Notes: generated by a model not told the origin, from the sequence alone. A stretch of DNA of 64,000 bases from Enoplolaimus lenunculus (GCA_030248215.1 JASANG010001469.1:286444-350443), one strand, 5' to 3'; positions 38,673 through 49,761 are shown, numbered from the stretch's first letter. Numbers and translations are program-made.

Positions 38673-39589
38673 GTCTCTCCAACTGCATTTTTCGCCGACT
38701 ATGTGACAGCCATGTGCTGGAGTAAGCATACGATATAGTGTAATGCACTTGCATATACACACGGACAATCATGTTTCACATGCTTACAGTACACCTTTCC
38801 GATAACATCCATTAATTTGGAAAGCAGAATCGTTTTGGAAAACCTCTGGTTTTAGGTAAAGGCGTAAAAATGAACCTAAAAATGTTTGGGTCTACCCATT
38901 GTTATAGAAAGGAATGGTCGGATAAGACGTAAGCTCTAATCAGCTTTAAGATTGAATCCAACCACAACATATTATGTATTGAAGTTGTTAAGTCTTCAAA
39001 TTAAATTTTAAATTGAAATTTTTACGAATAAATCTTGAAATTCAATTTCAAATTGAAAATTTTACGAATAAAACAAATGTAATATTTCTACATCATTATG
39101 TCCAGTAGACAATGTTTTCGGCCAGGCTATTTTTCTCATGTCAAGAAAATGAAACCAGTTTTGGCTCAAAACCATCGCCATGTCATCCTGCTGAGTAGCA
39201 AACAATTTTTAGGTTGGGTATGTGGTTGAAATAAGAAGGCTATAATAGAATCTACGACATTTCTAGGGGGTAATTTTTTTGAGTGTCGCTGAGCACTCTG
39301 ACCCTTCTCCCGCTGCGTCCCCATCTCAGCGTTTTGTACCAGTGTAACAGGCCGATTTCCCCCCGTTAGATATTTGCGTGGGAAAGATCGGCCTAGGCCC
39401 AGTTTCTCCTTTCCCTCGCAAAGGTTCGTGCTGCGGTTTCCTGCCGTTACCGTCACCCCCAGCGTTCCGTCGCCAGTACCGTCCGCGCACCTTAGTATGT
39501 CCAAGAGCGGATTTGAATCCATGAGTCGGATTCGCAACTGGACCTACGCGAAATGACAAATCTGCGTTTCACATAAATATTGCTAAAAT

Positions 39590-39640
39590 TACGTCTGGCT
39601 TCTGGCTCGCTCCGCTCACGAGTTTTCATTGTTTCACAAT
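39590..39640. repeat. Palindromic GCTCGC-type core
   Basis: GGCTCGCTCCGCTCACGAG. The related core TCGCTCGCTTCGCTCGCGAG occurs in repeats at 41.77 and 48.72 kb. Confidence 0.6.
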
Positions 39641-39814
39641 TTCACCGGATAGACCTCGTACAAGCTTTTAAATAGCCCGCTTGTGCATAGATGTCATACT
39701 TCCTGTAACAACGCTGTAATACGAACACCAAAAGTATCCGACTGCCATATCAGGGGGAGAAAGACCTGACTAAAATGGAAAGATTGACTTTGGCGAATAT
39801 TTCTGTTTGAAAAA

Positions 39815-40445
39815 AATCGGCCTACGCGGATCATTCCGAGACAAAACAAGCGGACTTTTTCCGGGAAAAAAGATCGGTTTAGGCGATTCCTGGTAAAAAA
39901 GTTTGGCTTTGGCGGATGTTTCAGAAAACCGATATGCCTAGACGGATCATTCCGGAAAAAAGATCAACTTAAGCTGATCTTTTACGAAAAAAGGTCCGCC
40001 TAGAAAGATTATTGCTGGAAAAGCATGTTTCTAGGAGGATTATTACGAGACAAAAGATCGGCCAAGGCGGATATTTTCGGAGACAAAGATCGACCTAGGC
40101 GAATTATTTCTGAAAAAATAATTGGCTTAGATGGATCTTGCCCGGAAAAAACGAGCGGTCTAAACGGATCATTCAGAGAAAAATGATCGGCCTGGGCGGA
40201 TCGTTCCGAGAAAACGATCGCCCTGGGCGGATCTTTTCCGCAAAAAACGATCGGCCTAAACGGATCATTCCGAGAAAAATGATCGGCCTGGGCGGATCGT
40301 TCCGAGAAAAACGATCGACCCTGGGCGGATCTTTCCCGGAAAAAACGATCCGCCTAAACGGATCATTCCGAGGAAAATGATCGGCTTAAACGAATCATTC
40401 CAGGAGAAAAGATCGGCCTATAGGCGGATCATTGCGGCGAAAAAA
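39815..40445 (+). repeat. Minisatellite of about eighteen dyad-bearing units
   Basis: Units of about 36 bp combine GATCGGCCTA(G/A)GCGGATC, which is nearly self-complementary, with 'attccgagaaaaa'. Units at the right end are most alike. Confidence 0.92.
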
Positions 40446-40672
40446 ATCTCACAGAACAAAAATCGCCGTCCTGTATGCACCGGTGTTGTCCTTTGCATAA
40501 CAATGAATCCAATGTTATTCATTGATGGACTCCATATCCACCGCGGGATCCTGTGGGAATATGAGAATTGGTTTTGTATAGAAAACTAAATTACTATTAC
40601 AATTAAAAAGCTTCGGTTTTTGCAACCCGTTTTGCTTTTACAGGCTCAGCTAAGCGTTTTGTTTGGGATGTG

Positions 40673-40879
40673 GACCCATGTAAAGATCAGGGTCGGATTG
40701 TTTTTCTGTTGAACTGCAATAGAGTAAGCTTAAGCTTTAGACTATTAATTTTTTTGCTTGGCTTTAGGTTTAGACTTAGGCGTTGGAATATGCGCATTTT
40801 TACGATTAGGCTTAGGCTTAGGCTTAGGCTTAGGAAGATGCTTATAATACTGTGCTGACCCTGTTCTGTACATTAGACC
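40673..40879 (+). mobile_element. Family A MITE, subfamily 1
   Basis: GACCCATGTAAAGATCAGGG to CTGTTCTGTACATTAGACC, one AATATGCGCATTTTTACG spacer. Confidence 0.82.
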
Positions 40880-41165
40880 GGATGGGTGTAAACTTGAATT
40901 AAAAATTTTCAACGAGCGGCCAAAAAGTTGTTCAGCAGATGCCGGCGGAAGGATGCTTTTGAAACCTGTGTAAATATACCTTGTTTCGAAAATATGGCAA
41001 TATCAGCTGGTATCCGTTCCTGTGTACCGCCATGTATTATGTGGTTTTAATGGGTACAGATTGAATCAGATAAATATATATTTTGAATATATGCCGTTTT
41101 TGAAACGGGCGTTTTTTTTGTTTACAATCATTTCTGTCAAAAATACACTTAAAAGTATCAAAAGC

Positions 41166-41440
41166 TGTTTAACCCTTTCTCACATGAATATTTTCAATTT
41201 CATATGAGATGTTATTTTAAGGTAAGATTCGATTCCCAGTCTCACGGGTGGAGGCGTTTACGATAACCAGTGAGCTATAGGAGCTTGACGTCGAGCCCGT
41301 GGGGGCTCTCACGTCTTGTGGAGAATTTGCACTGCGCATATATGTTATAAATGTTTAAACACAGCTCACAGTGTGTGTATTGCTCGTACATTATTGCATT
41401 TAGTTGCTCATAGTATACTCTATGAGTTAAAGGGTTAAAC
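41166..41440 (-). mobile_element. Family S tRNA-containing element with inverted ends
   Basis: Bounded by GTTTAACCCTTT and AAAGGGTTAAAC. On minus an A box (TAGCTCACTGG), a Gly-tRNA-like arm (CGCCTCCACCC) and a B box (GGGAATCGAATC). Confidence 0.75.
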
Positions 41441-41484
41441 GGTTTCACAATACATAATAGTACAGCTTCCAAAAAATATTCGTG

Positions 41485-41697
41485 GAATGTCGAACATACA
41501 GAAATTTACGATCAATGTCGAACGGCGCAAGACGCCTACGCGCGGCACATCTAAAATTTACATTTATATGTGACGTGCGGTGCCGTATAGTGCCGCCTAT
41601 CGGCAGCGGACGACATCGCGCGTCATCGAGCGGCAGCAAACGTCTGCATCGTTTACAGCTCCGTACGATTTGTGCGGCGCTGAAAAGTAAACCGTAA
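41485..41697. repeat. GC-rich island with internal inverted repeats
   Basis: Dense in GCCGC/GCGGC and CGTACG-like dyads, sharply GC-richer than both flanks. It resembles the interior of the element at 44.53 kb. Confidence 0.45.
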
Positions 41698-41699
41698 AT

Positions 41700-41845
41700 C
41701 ACCCCTAAAGAGGTCCCCACCCTAACCGGTTTTCAAAGAAAAACCGCCGAAGTTTTAAACTGCGTCGGACTTCTCGCTCGCTTCGCTCGCGAGTTTGGCG
41801 GCCCCCACCATGGAGTTTGGGGGAAGCCCCTACCCCTGTAAGCTC
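41700..41845 (+). repeat. Family K repeat
   Basis: 'aaaccgccgaagttttaaa', then the TCGCTCGCTTCGCTCGCGAG palindrome, then 'gtttgggggaagcccctacc'. A second copy lies at 48.64 kb. Confidence 0.65.
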
Positions 41846-41949
41846 CAGCACTGTCCGGTCCCACTTTTGATCTCAGCACCAGTGCCTTGGCCCCGCTCTG
41901 GTGCAGATCCTGGCTTAGGGGCAAGTTTAATTCATGCTATGGTCAGTAG

Positions 41950-42155
41950 CTTAAACCAAGGTGTCCCCATGATTGGTGGCACTGGGGGCTGTGCCCTCCA
42001 AATTTGGCTGGTGCCCTCCAAATAGACTCGGCCAGACAATGCGATTAAAATTGATTTTCCGATCCATTTTGATTTTTTTAAAAATTTCCACAACAAGTCC
42101 CCCCTTGCAAAATTATTCAGTGCCCCCCAAACGTATATTTTTGCGTACGCCCCTG
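41950..42155 (+). mobile_element. Family J MITE-like repeat
   Basis: From 'gtgtccccatgattggtgg' to 'tgcgtacgcccctgg'; the right end, reversed, is CAGGGGCGTACGCA. Confidence 0.55.
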
Positions 42156-42159
42156 GCTT

Positions 42160-43085
42160 AAACTATTCTTCAAAAGTGGAACCACTCAGGGAACTATTGC
42201 AATAGCCAATCAAATTTCACTGTAATATCAATAATTGTTCGCTTTATAAATGGTTCGTTTTGGGCTGCAAAATTGTATATTTTTAGCTTTGATTGGTTGT
42301 GATTTAAATTGTAGCTTATTTGTTTCTTTCATTTCGTGCTTCTGAACATCCTCTTACAGCCTTTTTTCTTAAAAAATAGAATTATTGGCCTGAAATTTCA
42401 AATATGAACGTAGTTTTAGCAATCACGCAAAATGGGTCATATACCGGTGTCAGTAAAAAGCTAAACTTTAACAAAAAAGTATACCATTTCAAGCCTGAAA
42501 CTATGTCAAAATCTGCAATCTCAGACGCGATAATAGTAATCAGTTTGATTTAAAGAAACTAAATATGAGTTATTATCTCTTACTCTGTCTACGAGTTGAA
42601 ACTTTTTTTGAAATTCACTCGATTTGTCTATCGAACTGTGTGAATAAATGTTGTTTTTTAAATTTAACTAATTTAGCTTGAAGCGGCTCATGACTGCTTT
42701 TAACGTTCAGTTTTATATTTAGATATTCTACTTATCCAAAGTCAAAAACACATGACTATATTTGAATCTAAGAGCCGGTGTTCTAGGAAACATTAGACCA
42801 AGAAAAAAATCACCACTGAGGTCTGATATCTCGTGTAGTACACAAATTTCGGGGCTCTGATTTGTTGTAATATAAAAATAGGACGAGATGGGTCTGATGT
42901 TTTTGGTGGTCTGATTTTTCTGTCACCGGTATCCGGTATTCCCAAAAGACATATATGATCACTAATGCAGTAAAACGTGAAAAGTACAGCCTGAACCAGG
43001 TTGAACTATTTTTCGGGTGAGAAATTTTAAATTCAAATCAAAATATAAAAAGAAAAATTGTGTAAAAAAATGCCAAGGTGACATT
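42160..43085. other. No gene seen
   Basis: AT-rich sequence with no convincing exon. It contains an inverted pair near 42.44/42.92 kb (ATACCGGTGTCAG... and CTGTCACCGGTAT), so it may be a MITE of about 500 bp. Confidence 0.5.
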
Positions 43086-43097
43086 CGTAAAAGTTAC

Positions 43098-43240
43098 GGC
43101 CAATGTAAACAACAGGGACGGAACAGTATTAAAAGCGTAAGTCTAAGCTAAAGCCAAGCAAAAAAACTAGTCAAAAGCTTAAAGCTTACTCTATTCTAGT
43201 CAAATAGAAAAAACTCTCTGCCCTGATCTTTACATGGGCC
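43098..43240 (-). mobile_element. Family A MITE, subfamily 1
   Basis: GGCCAATGTAAACAACAGGG to CTGATCTTTACATGGGCC with identical duplications aaagttac; ends 48 bp before the start of the secreted-peptide ORF. Confidence 0.92.
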
Positions 43241-43288
43241 AAAGTTACTAAATTTGCATTTGGCTTCTAACTCGAATATAACAGACGA

Positions 43289-43573
43289 ATGTTTCGTTTA
43301 TCATTGTTTATTGCGCTCCTTTGCGTGGGGCCGCCGCTTATTTTTGCATCACCGGAATTTGAAATAACTTCCCGTTGCCGATTTACTGTTGGACGTTTTA
43401 GAAAAACACGCCAAAAAATGCTGAAACGAATTATATCACTATTTTATTATCAAGTTTCGCGAAAACGCAACAGAAACAGTTTATTAATAAAATTGAAGTA
43501 TATAATTGCAAAAAGTCATGTCGAAATAACAATTTTTTCAACGCAAAGTTTCCTATGTTTAAATTTTTATTAA
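43289..43573 (+). CDS. Candidate secreted basic peptide precursor
   Basis: A 94-residue frame from an ATG starts MFRLSLFIALLCVGPPLIFA, a clear signal peptide, then SPEFEITSRCRFTVGRF. It continues strongly basic with dibasic sites (RKTR, LKR, SRKRNR). The last 30 residues may be intron read-through; the mirror copy at 59.4-59.6 kb keeps the first 60 residues nearly unchanged and then diverges. There is one Cys early and one late. Family unknown; it could be a peptide hormone or antimicrobial-type product. Confidence 0.4.
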   Translation: MFRLSLFIALLCVGPPLIFASPEFEITSRCRFTVGRFRKTRQKMLKRIISLFYYQVSRKRNRNSLLIKLKYIIAKSHVEITIFSTQSFLCLNFY

Positions 43574-43587
43574 TAATTTGCTACAAA

Positions 43588-43695
43588 ACCGGTAAAAATT
43601 CGATTCCTGCATATTTGTATGGAATGCAGGAACAGGAACAAGAATTGAATTTTTGCAGGAATTCCGGCTGGAACAGAAATTCGGGTTGAACCCTA
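43588..43695. mobile_element. Repeat with GGAACA hexamers
   Basis: 'gcaggaacaggaacaagaatt' and 'ggctggaacagaaattcggg' end at TTGAACCCTA. An inner inverted pair, ATTCCTGCATA/TATGGAATGCAGG, is present. Confidence 0.4.
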
Positions 43696-43997
43696 ATATA
43701 TATTATTAAAATTGATAATGCTCTACTAGGCACTTTTTTATTTTCTTGTTTCATAGCGAGTGAAAAATAACCTTTTAGAATTTGCAGGGTCATAATTAGA
43801 TTACCAGTTCATATATTTTGTCAAACAGAACTGGTTCCTACCTATAGAACAAGCCAGATAACCTACTGTTACACTGCACTTGTACAAAGCTAAAAGTAAG
43901 CTTTGCCTTGGTTCTGTCATACAGGGTGTTGGCGAACGAAGCCAAAACGGACATGCACCCTTGTTGGTTTTGTAAAAATTTATTAATTGATAATATA

Positions 43998-44413
43998 CTG
44001 TAGTGACGCGATTAAGAGCGTGGGACTGATATTCATTTGGCGTCTCCAGAGGGAACCCACTGTTATTCGGTTACGGGCTGTTATTTATTTTAACCCGCCC
44101 TACACCGTCCTTCGATACTGATACATATCCGGCCGTACAATTATCCGTTAAATTAAACCTTTGTCTTATACTTAGGGATATAGTTTCAAACGTAAAGTAT
44201 TCTTTAAAGTTTCGTACTCAACTTATATGGTCTTGGAATCATTTATGCGCTGCAATTAGGAATAACTGATATTTATGGACTCTACTCTAATTATGGTTTA
44301 GGGACTCTATCTGCTTACGGACTCTTATTAGCAATACGGACTCCGATTGATTGGGACTCAAAATAGGACCCCCTCCTCTTATTACCCCCTTCGCCTTTTT
44401 CGGGTTACTACAG
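43998..44413 (+). mobile_element. Family G mariner-like MITE, reference copy
   Basis: CTGTAGTGACGCGATTAAGA to the inverted CGGGTTACTACAG, flanked by TA on both sides. GGACTC motifs recur in the right half. Confidence 0.85.
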
Positions 44414-44532
44414 TATGTTAACCGAGGGCAGTTGATATACATACACAAACCGTATTAGGCTTGTAATTGGTATCCGCACTTCTTAAAAATATATCATGAA
44501 TATATCTGCGTAAACTGTCAGTATTATTAAAC

Positions 44533-44677
44533 TACGGGTGGCGCTGTACTTTTGATGACGTCCGTCGCTGTCTGTCACCCGTGCGGTCGCGCACGTTACA
44601 CGTACGATGCCGTATGGTGACAGATGTCGACGGACGGCGCCAGACGGCACTGCACGATAAGTACTGTGCCACCCTAC
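44533..44677. mobile_element. GC-rich MITE
   Basis: Ends TACGGGTGGCGCTGTACTTT and, inverted, TAGGGTGGCACAGTACTTAT. The interior is CG-rich with GACGTCCGTCG/CGACGGACGG arms. A one-ended relative is at 47.59-47.68 kb. Confidence 0.65.
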
Positions 44678-44826
44678 TTAAAATGAAGTTGAAGGGTTTG
44701 AATTTCTGTCGCCCGTTATCGCGTTTTTGCATGGAAACACTCTGATTGACCATTTTCAATGGTTCGGTAACACAGAATTTCCCAATTTTGTATAACCTCG
44801 ACCTTGCTTGCCCCTATCTGATTGTC

Positions 44827-45180
44827 GGCCTACGAATACAACAGGGCCGGATTGTTTTCCGCTGGGGCTGTAATAGAGCCAGTTTAAGCTTTAGACTCAC
44901 TTTTTGCTTAGTCTTAGGCTAACGTTTAGTCTTAGGCTCGGGAATAGGCTAATCCTTTTGCTTTGGCTTAGGCTTTAGGCTTTAGGCTTAGGCTGAGGCT
45001 TAGGAATATGCTCATCCTTCCGCTTTGGCTTAGGCTTAAGCTTAGGTTTAGGATTAGGCTCATCTTTTCGCTTTGGCTTACGCTTAAGCTTAGGTTTATT
45101 ATTAGGCTCATCTTTCCGCTTTGGCTTAGGCTTAGGAATATGCTTATACTACTATTCCGGCCCTGTTCTATACATTGGTC
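44827..45180 (+). mobile_element. Family A MITE, subfamily 2, with four internal spacers
   Basis: GGCCTACGAATACAACAGGG to CCTGTTCTATACATTGGTC; flanks tgattgtc/cgattgtc. Four TTAGGC blocks are separated by GGCTCATC(T/C)TT.CGCTTTGGC-type spacers. Confidence 0.87.
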
Positions 45181-45289
45181 CGATTGTCTATAAGCTTGAA
45201 ATTGTTTTATTTGTAGTGCAAAACGCTCCAGCACTGTTTTGTAACATTTCACTTTGATCTTCAAACATAATTTTATGATAAAAATATTA

Positions 45290-45437
45290 CGAATATCCTA
45301 ATCCTTACGCTTAGGCCTGGGCTTAGGCTTAGGCTTACGAATATGCTCATTCTCGCGCTTAAGCTTAAGCTTAGGCTTAGGCTTAGGGTTAGGAATATGC
45401 TTATAATACTGTTCCGCCCCTGTTCGTTACATTGGCC
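45290..45437 (+). mobile_element. Family A MITE, left end lost
   Basis: Two TTAGGC blocks and an intact right end GTTCCGCCCCTGTTCGTTAC. Confidence 0.78.
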
Positions 45438-45727
45438 CATAGTTCTTAGGCCGTTTGTTATATTAATAGTGTTGTATAACACCGTTGATGCTTTGCTCAC
45501 GAATACGACAAAGTTATCGTTTGACTAGCAAGCGTCTAATGTGAAAATTAATCTTTGCTTACCAAACTTTCGAACTGAAATAGTAACACTGGTTAATCGT
45601 AACAAACTAAAACTTTGCTATTTTAGGTAATAATCGCTTGAAGGCTATTATTTAAGTAAATATTTGCGTTTAATTTTTCTAAAGAAAAAATATACATTTC
45701 TCGGTTCAAGTTTTGAACGCCTATATA

Positions 45728-45915
45728 CAATGGCGGATCCACGGGGGGCCCACCCTGGCCGTGGCCCCCCCAACAGCATCTCGACAAAAATTATATTGGG
45801 ACTCAAAATGGAGACCCCCTTTTATTTCGGTCACTACAGTATGGGTCAAAAATATAAGTTTATTACCTGTGAAATTTTGCCCCCCCCCCATTTTAAGATC
45901 CTGGATCCGCCACTG
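45728..45915. mobile_element. hAT-type MITE
   Basis: 188 bp with ends CAATGGCGGATCC and, inverted, CAGTGGCGGATCCAGG. Identical 8-bp duplications cctatata lie at both edges. The mirror copy is at 57135-57318. Confidence 0.93.
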
Positions 45916-46049
45916 CCTATATACCTTTAAACATATTTTTATTCTTCACTATAATATCTATATCGAGGGTCAGACAACGAAGGTTATCTGATTATATTTG
46001 TTTGTTTTAGCAAGATTATTTTTGACTACGCTTTTGAAATATTATTGCA

Positions 46050-46185
46050 AAAGCTAAAATTCGAATTCGTCAGGTTATATGCCTATCTCCAACTGGTCAT
46101 AGATGCTGCACACATATAAAAAATATAGGCCCTAGAGCCATATTCTTAACTCTACGAGATAGTCTGACGCAGGTGTGACTCTACT
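46050..46185. repeat. Repeat shared with 28.55-28.65 kb
   Basis: 'gatgctgcacacatataaaaa', 'tctacgagatagtctgacgc' and 'aggtgtga' recur inverted beside the family G copy at 28.1 kb. Confidence 0.5.
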
Positions 46186-46579
46186 CTAGGGATCCGTATA
46201 AAGAGGGGGGCAATAAAAAGGGATTCACATTTTAAGTCCCACTTAATAGCAGTCCGTATCCCTAATAAGAGTCCGTAAGCGGACAGAGTTCCTAAACCCC
46301 AATTAGAGTTCATAAATATCAATTATCATCAAGCGTAGTGCATGAATGACTCTAAAAACTTTAAAGCATACTTTAGTTTTGGAAATGCATTCCTAAGCAT
46401 AACCTTGCATTGTCGATCAAGCTTTTACTACAAAACAAATACTCGTTTAATTTAATTGATAGTTGGACAGGATATATCAGTAACGAAGGGCGACGGAGAT
46501 TCCGTAACTGAATAACAAGGGGTACCGTCTGCAGAGTCCAAATAAATATCAGTCCCCCCTCTTATTCGGGTCACTACAG
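46185..46579 (-). mobile_element. Family G mariner-like MITE
   Basis: Ends TTATTCGGGTCACTACAG. The interior matches the reference copy in reverse ('taattatc', 'gatatatcagtaacgaaggg'). Confidence 0.75.
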
Positions 46580-46626
46580 CACTGCTTTAGTATACATACT
46601 TTATGTGGAAAAGATTAAAGGTTTCA

Positions 46627-46850
46627 ATATTTTTCTTAACTCATTTTCACATTAATATTTTCAATTTTATACTTTGAGATGTAATTTCAGTGTAAGATTC
46701 GATCCCTAACGTCCCGGGTGGGAAACGTTTACGATGACCACTGAGCTACAGGAGTGTGACGCTGGAGCCGAAGGAACGCTCACATTTTGTGGAGATTTTA
46801 CACTGCGAGTATATGTTCGATTGGTTAAACACTGAGATTCAGATGCGAGC
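46627..46850 (-). mobile_element. Family S tRNA-containing element
   Basis: Minus-strand A box (TAGCTCAGTGG), CGTTTCCCACCCG arm and B box (GGGATCGAATC), as at 41.17 kb. Confidence 0.65.
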
Positions 46851-46854
46851 GAAG

Positions 46855-47010
46855 ATCCGTACACCCCCATCAAATAAATGATTCGCGATAAAATGGTAAC
46901 GTTCATACCTTACAATTTTTCCCTTTTGGACATTTTCGCATATATATAGCATACAGTAAAAATTGCATTTTATAAACTTTTGCCTGCACGCACTAATCGT
47001 GAGACAGTAA
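46855..47010 (-). mobile_element. Family F fragment
   Basis: 'cgataaaatggtaa' and 'ttacaatttttccctt' blocks as in the 37.6 kb fragment. Confidence 0.4.
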
Positions 47011-47725
47011 TGTTTGAAATCCACCGCTGAATATACAGTTAGGCCAAAATACAACTTTATACAACCGTTTCATTTTATTAGAAGTTAAAAAATATAGCGT
47101 ACGCACCCCGTGTGCGAATTTTTAGCTCTAAATCAGTAAGAATATATTTCAAAGCTTAAGCTTTTCATTGTCTATTTGAAGGGGGGGGGGCAGATTTGAT
47201 TGTCGTTTGTTTGTACCTCCTCAAGCTGATGCGATTTCTCAATGTTTGCATAGAAAGCCGAGTTTGTTGCGGTGTTATTTTTTCTACAATTTGCAAGTTT
47301 GCAAAACTTGCACTAAACGTTTACTGCAGTTTGCAATAAACAGCGGTAATATTCGATGTACGGGGTGATGCCAGACATTTGGCAGATCAGTTCACCAGTG
47401 TTTATGGTGCGAAAATCTTAGCCATGCAAATGCTTCATCTGACGCTCACAATGTGTTTTATATAGGAAACTATTTGAAAAATATATCGCGAACACAACAA
47501 TTAAGACGTTAATTTTAAATTTTGTAATTTCTAAATTAACCTCGCCTTTTGATATCATTTTGGTTCGTTTGGCACCGGTCGAAACCAAAATTTGACCCCT
47601 CGTCAGACGGCACTGTAAACTATAATTTGTAAACAAACCTGAACGACAAGTATAGCGCTACCCTAAAATTATTCGAACTTTATTCTACTGTCATATATTT
47701 GATTATTTATTTAATCAAATTCTTG

Positions 47726-47952
47726 GCCCATATTCTCAAATCAAATGTGTATTGCAACTATCATCAGTTAGTAATAGGTTGTCAAACTCACTAACTATTG
47801 CAGTTGTTGAACTCAAAATTGGAACAAATGTAGAGCAAATCATATGCGTTGAATGTACTAAATTTTGGGCCTCAACATTCACTGGTTCAAAAGTTACAAG
47901 ACGTACCACCAACCGGTGACCGGTGCTACACATATTTGAAAATACGGCCCCT
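47726..47952 (+). mobile_element. Family Q MITE, reference copy
   Basis: GGCCCATATTCTCAAATCAA to the inverted ATATTTGAAAATACGGCCC; 227 bp, with 'catcagttagtaatagg' and 'ccaaccggtgaccggtgc' inside. Confidence 0.7.
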
Positions 47953-48039
47953 TGATTGAGTAAAGGTTATGCAGGTTGTCGACTTTGAACAGTTTAGGCC
48001 ATACTTCTGCCTTGGTTTCTTTTATAAATTTGAATTAGA

Positions 48040-48136
48040 ATTTATTGACTCTATCCACCCACTAACGAAATCTAATTACGGATACGGACTCTTATTGATT
48101 GGCACTCAAAATGGGGCCCTCTTCGGGTCACTACAG
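48040..48136 (-). mobile_element. Family G fragment
   Basis: Right-hand end only: 'attacggatacggactctta' to CTTCGGGTCACTACAG|TA. Confidence 0.65.
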
Positions 48137-48639
48137 TATATTATTTATTATTTATAACTGTGTTTTAAATAGTCAAGAATAACTTTTAAAATGTTTAATT
48201 AAATTTGTGCCATACAAAATAATTCGTTGAACAAAAACGACGACGCGTCGTTGCGAACAATGTCGTACGCCGATATTCTATTTTCGTCTGGATTATTTCC
48301 ATCTCCGAAACCTGATGATCATCCATTTGGGTAAGCTTTCTGGTGTTTTTTCTTTGGGGGTGGGGTTGATGCTGTCCCCTCTGTGAACGCCCCTGCCAGC
48401 AATATACCACATAGCTAAAATATTTTAATATCGATAAACAGCTACTTTTGTTATTACTGCGAAAAAGAGTAAAAGATAACGGAGTGTGACCCTTCGCCGA
48501 ATGCTGCATTATAGGCATAAGGCGTCACACGGTTCCCAAAGTAAGGTGGGATGCCCCATCGTCAATTAGAAATACGAATATCTGCTCATGCTTAACGTGC
48601 AGGACACGGAGCAGGCACCCCCTCATACACCCAATTGAG

Positions 48640-48795
48640 AAGGCCCCACCCCTAAAAGAGCCCCCACCCGATTCCGTAGAAACAAAAACCGCCGAAGTTT
48701 TAAAATGCGTCTGACTTCTCGTTCGCTTCGCTCGCGAGTTTGAATGCCGTCCACACTGACGTTTGGGGGGAGCCGTCCACCCTTGTCTGCTCCTG
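48640..48795 (+). repeat. Family K repeat
   Basis: Second copy of the 41.70 kb repeat, with the same palindromic core and 'gtttggggggagccgtccacc'. Confidence 0.65.
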
Positions 48796-49002
48796 GCAGT
48801 GTTAATGTGTACCAAAATCAGATATACATAGGGGATGCTTTGCAGAAATATATACAACCTTACAACTTTACAGAGGGGGTACGCTTAAGATCGATCGCGT
48901 GATACATCACCGCATGTAAAATGCAGTGTGACTAAATGACCACCTTTCTGTCATTATCTACCCTTGTTTAGATTAAGAATTATGTTATATTGTATTTGTG
49001 AG

Positions 49003-49171
49003 ACGGGTCCGTAGCCATGAGGGGGCCAGGAGGCTCAGCCCATCTGGAAAAATTTTTGCCCCCTCCTAGAAAATTTTCAACCTTGTCGGTGAGTCACTAC
49101 AAACGCTTGAATGCCCCTCCTAGTAAATTTTACGCTTCCCTAGGAAGGTGAGCTGGCTACCGGCCTGTATT
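49003..49171 (+). mobile_element. Family B MITE, reference copy
   Basis: Ends ACGGGTCCGTAGCCATG and, inverted, ACAGGCCGGTAGCCAGC; 'aaaattttcaaccttgtcgg' inside. Confidence 0.7.
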
Positions 49172-49558
49172 GAGATCGTTAATATTTCTCAAACGGTAAA
49201 CACAGTATTCGAGGGCATGTGTAAGTCAACAGTCTATTTTGACGTTTATAGACATAATTATTAGGTAAATACGGACCATTTAAGGTGCTTCAGACCCAAT
49301 GCCGATGCTGGGCGGCTGTTTGTTGCTCTCGACGCATCTTCGCCCCGTCTCCAAAATTATTTCGATCCCATTTAGCAGAAACCTTAATGTTTTCAGATAC
49401 ACCGTCCCTTGAGTTATAAGCGAATTGTTTTTTCGGCCAAGCGAACTCAACTTTATAGCAAAAGACAGTTTATGTCTCCTGGCACGAAACTAACAAATAT
49501 TTGACTTTTAAGCTAAAAAACGTTAAAATATTGCTTAAGCTGTATCATTAATAATTTG

Positions 49559-49761
49559 GGCCCATGTATAGAACAGGGCCGGAACAGTAGTATACGCATA
49601 TTCCTAAGACTGACTCAAAGCCTAAGCCTACGTCTAAGCGTATGGATGAGCCTATTCCTAAGCCTAAGCGTAAGCTTAAACAAAAAAAGTAGTCGAAAGC
49701 TTAAACTGACACTATTATAGCCCCTCTGGAAAACGATCCGATCCTGTTCTATACATGGGCC
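49559..49761 (-). mobile_element. Family A MITE, subfamily 2, reference copy
   Basis: GGCCCATGTATAGAACAGGG to TCCTGTTCTATACATGGGCC with identical duplications ataatttg. Confidence 0.93.

Noticed and set aside
39166-39559. ORFs of 123 and 77 residues seen in both arms
   Set aside because: Their identity in both arms only reflects the inverted duplication. The frames overlap on both strands and show no domain.
40138-40589. Lys/Arg-rich repetitive ORFs
   Set aside because: Translations of the dyad minisatellite.
42420-43000. Coding exon in the spacer before the secreted ORF
   Set aside because: Short frames only; the inverted ACCGGT(A/G)TC pair points to an old MITE.
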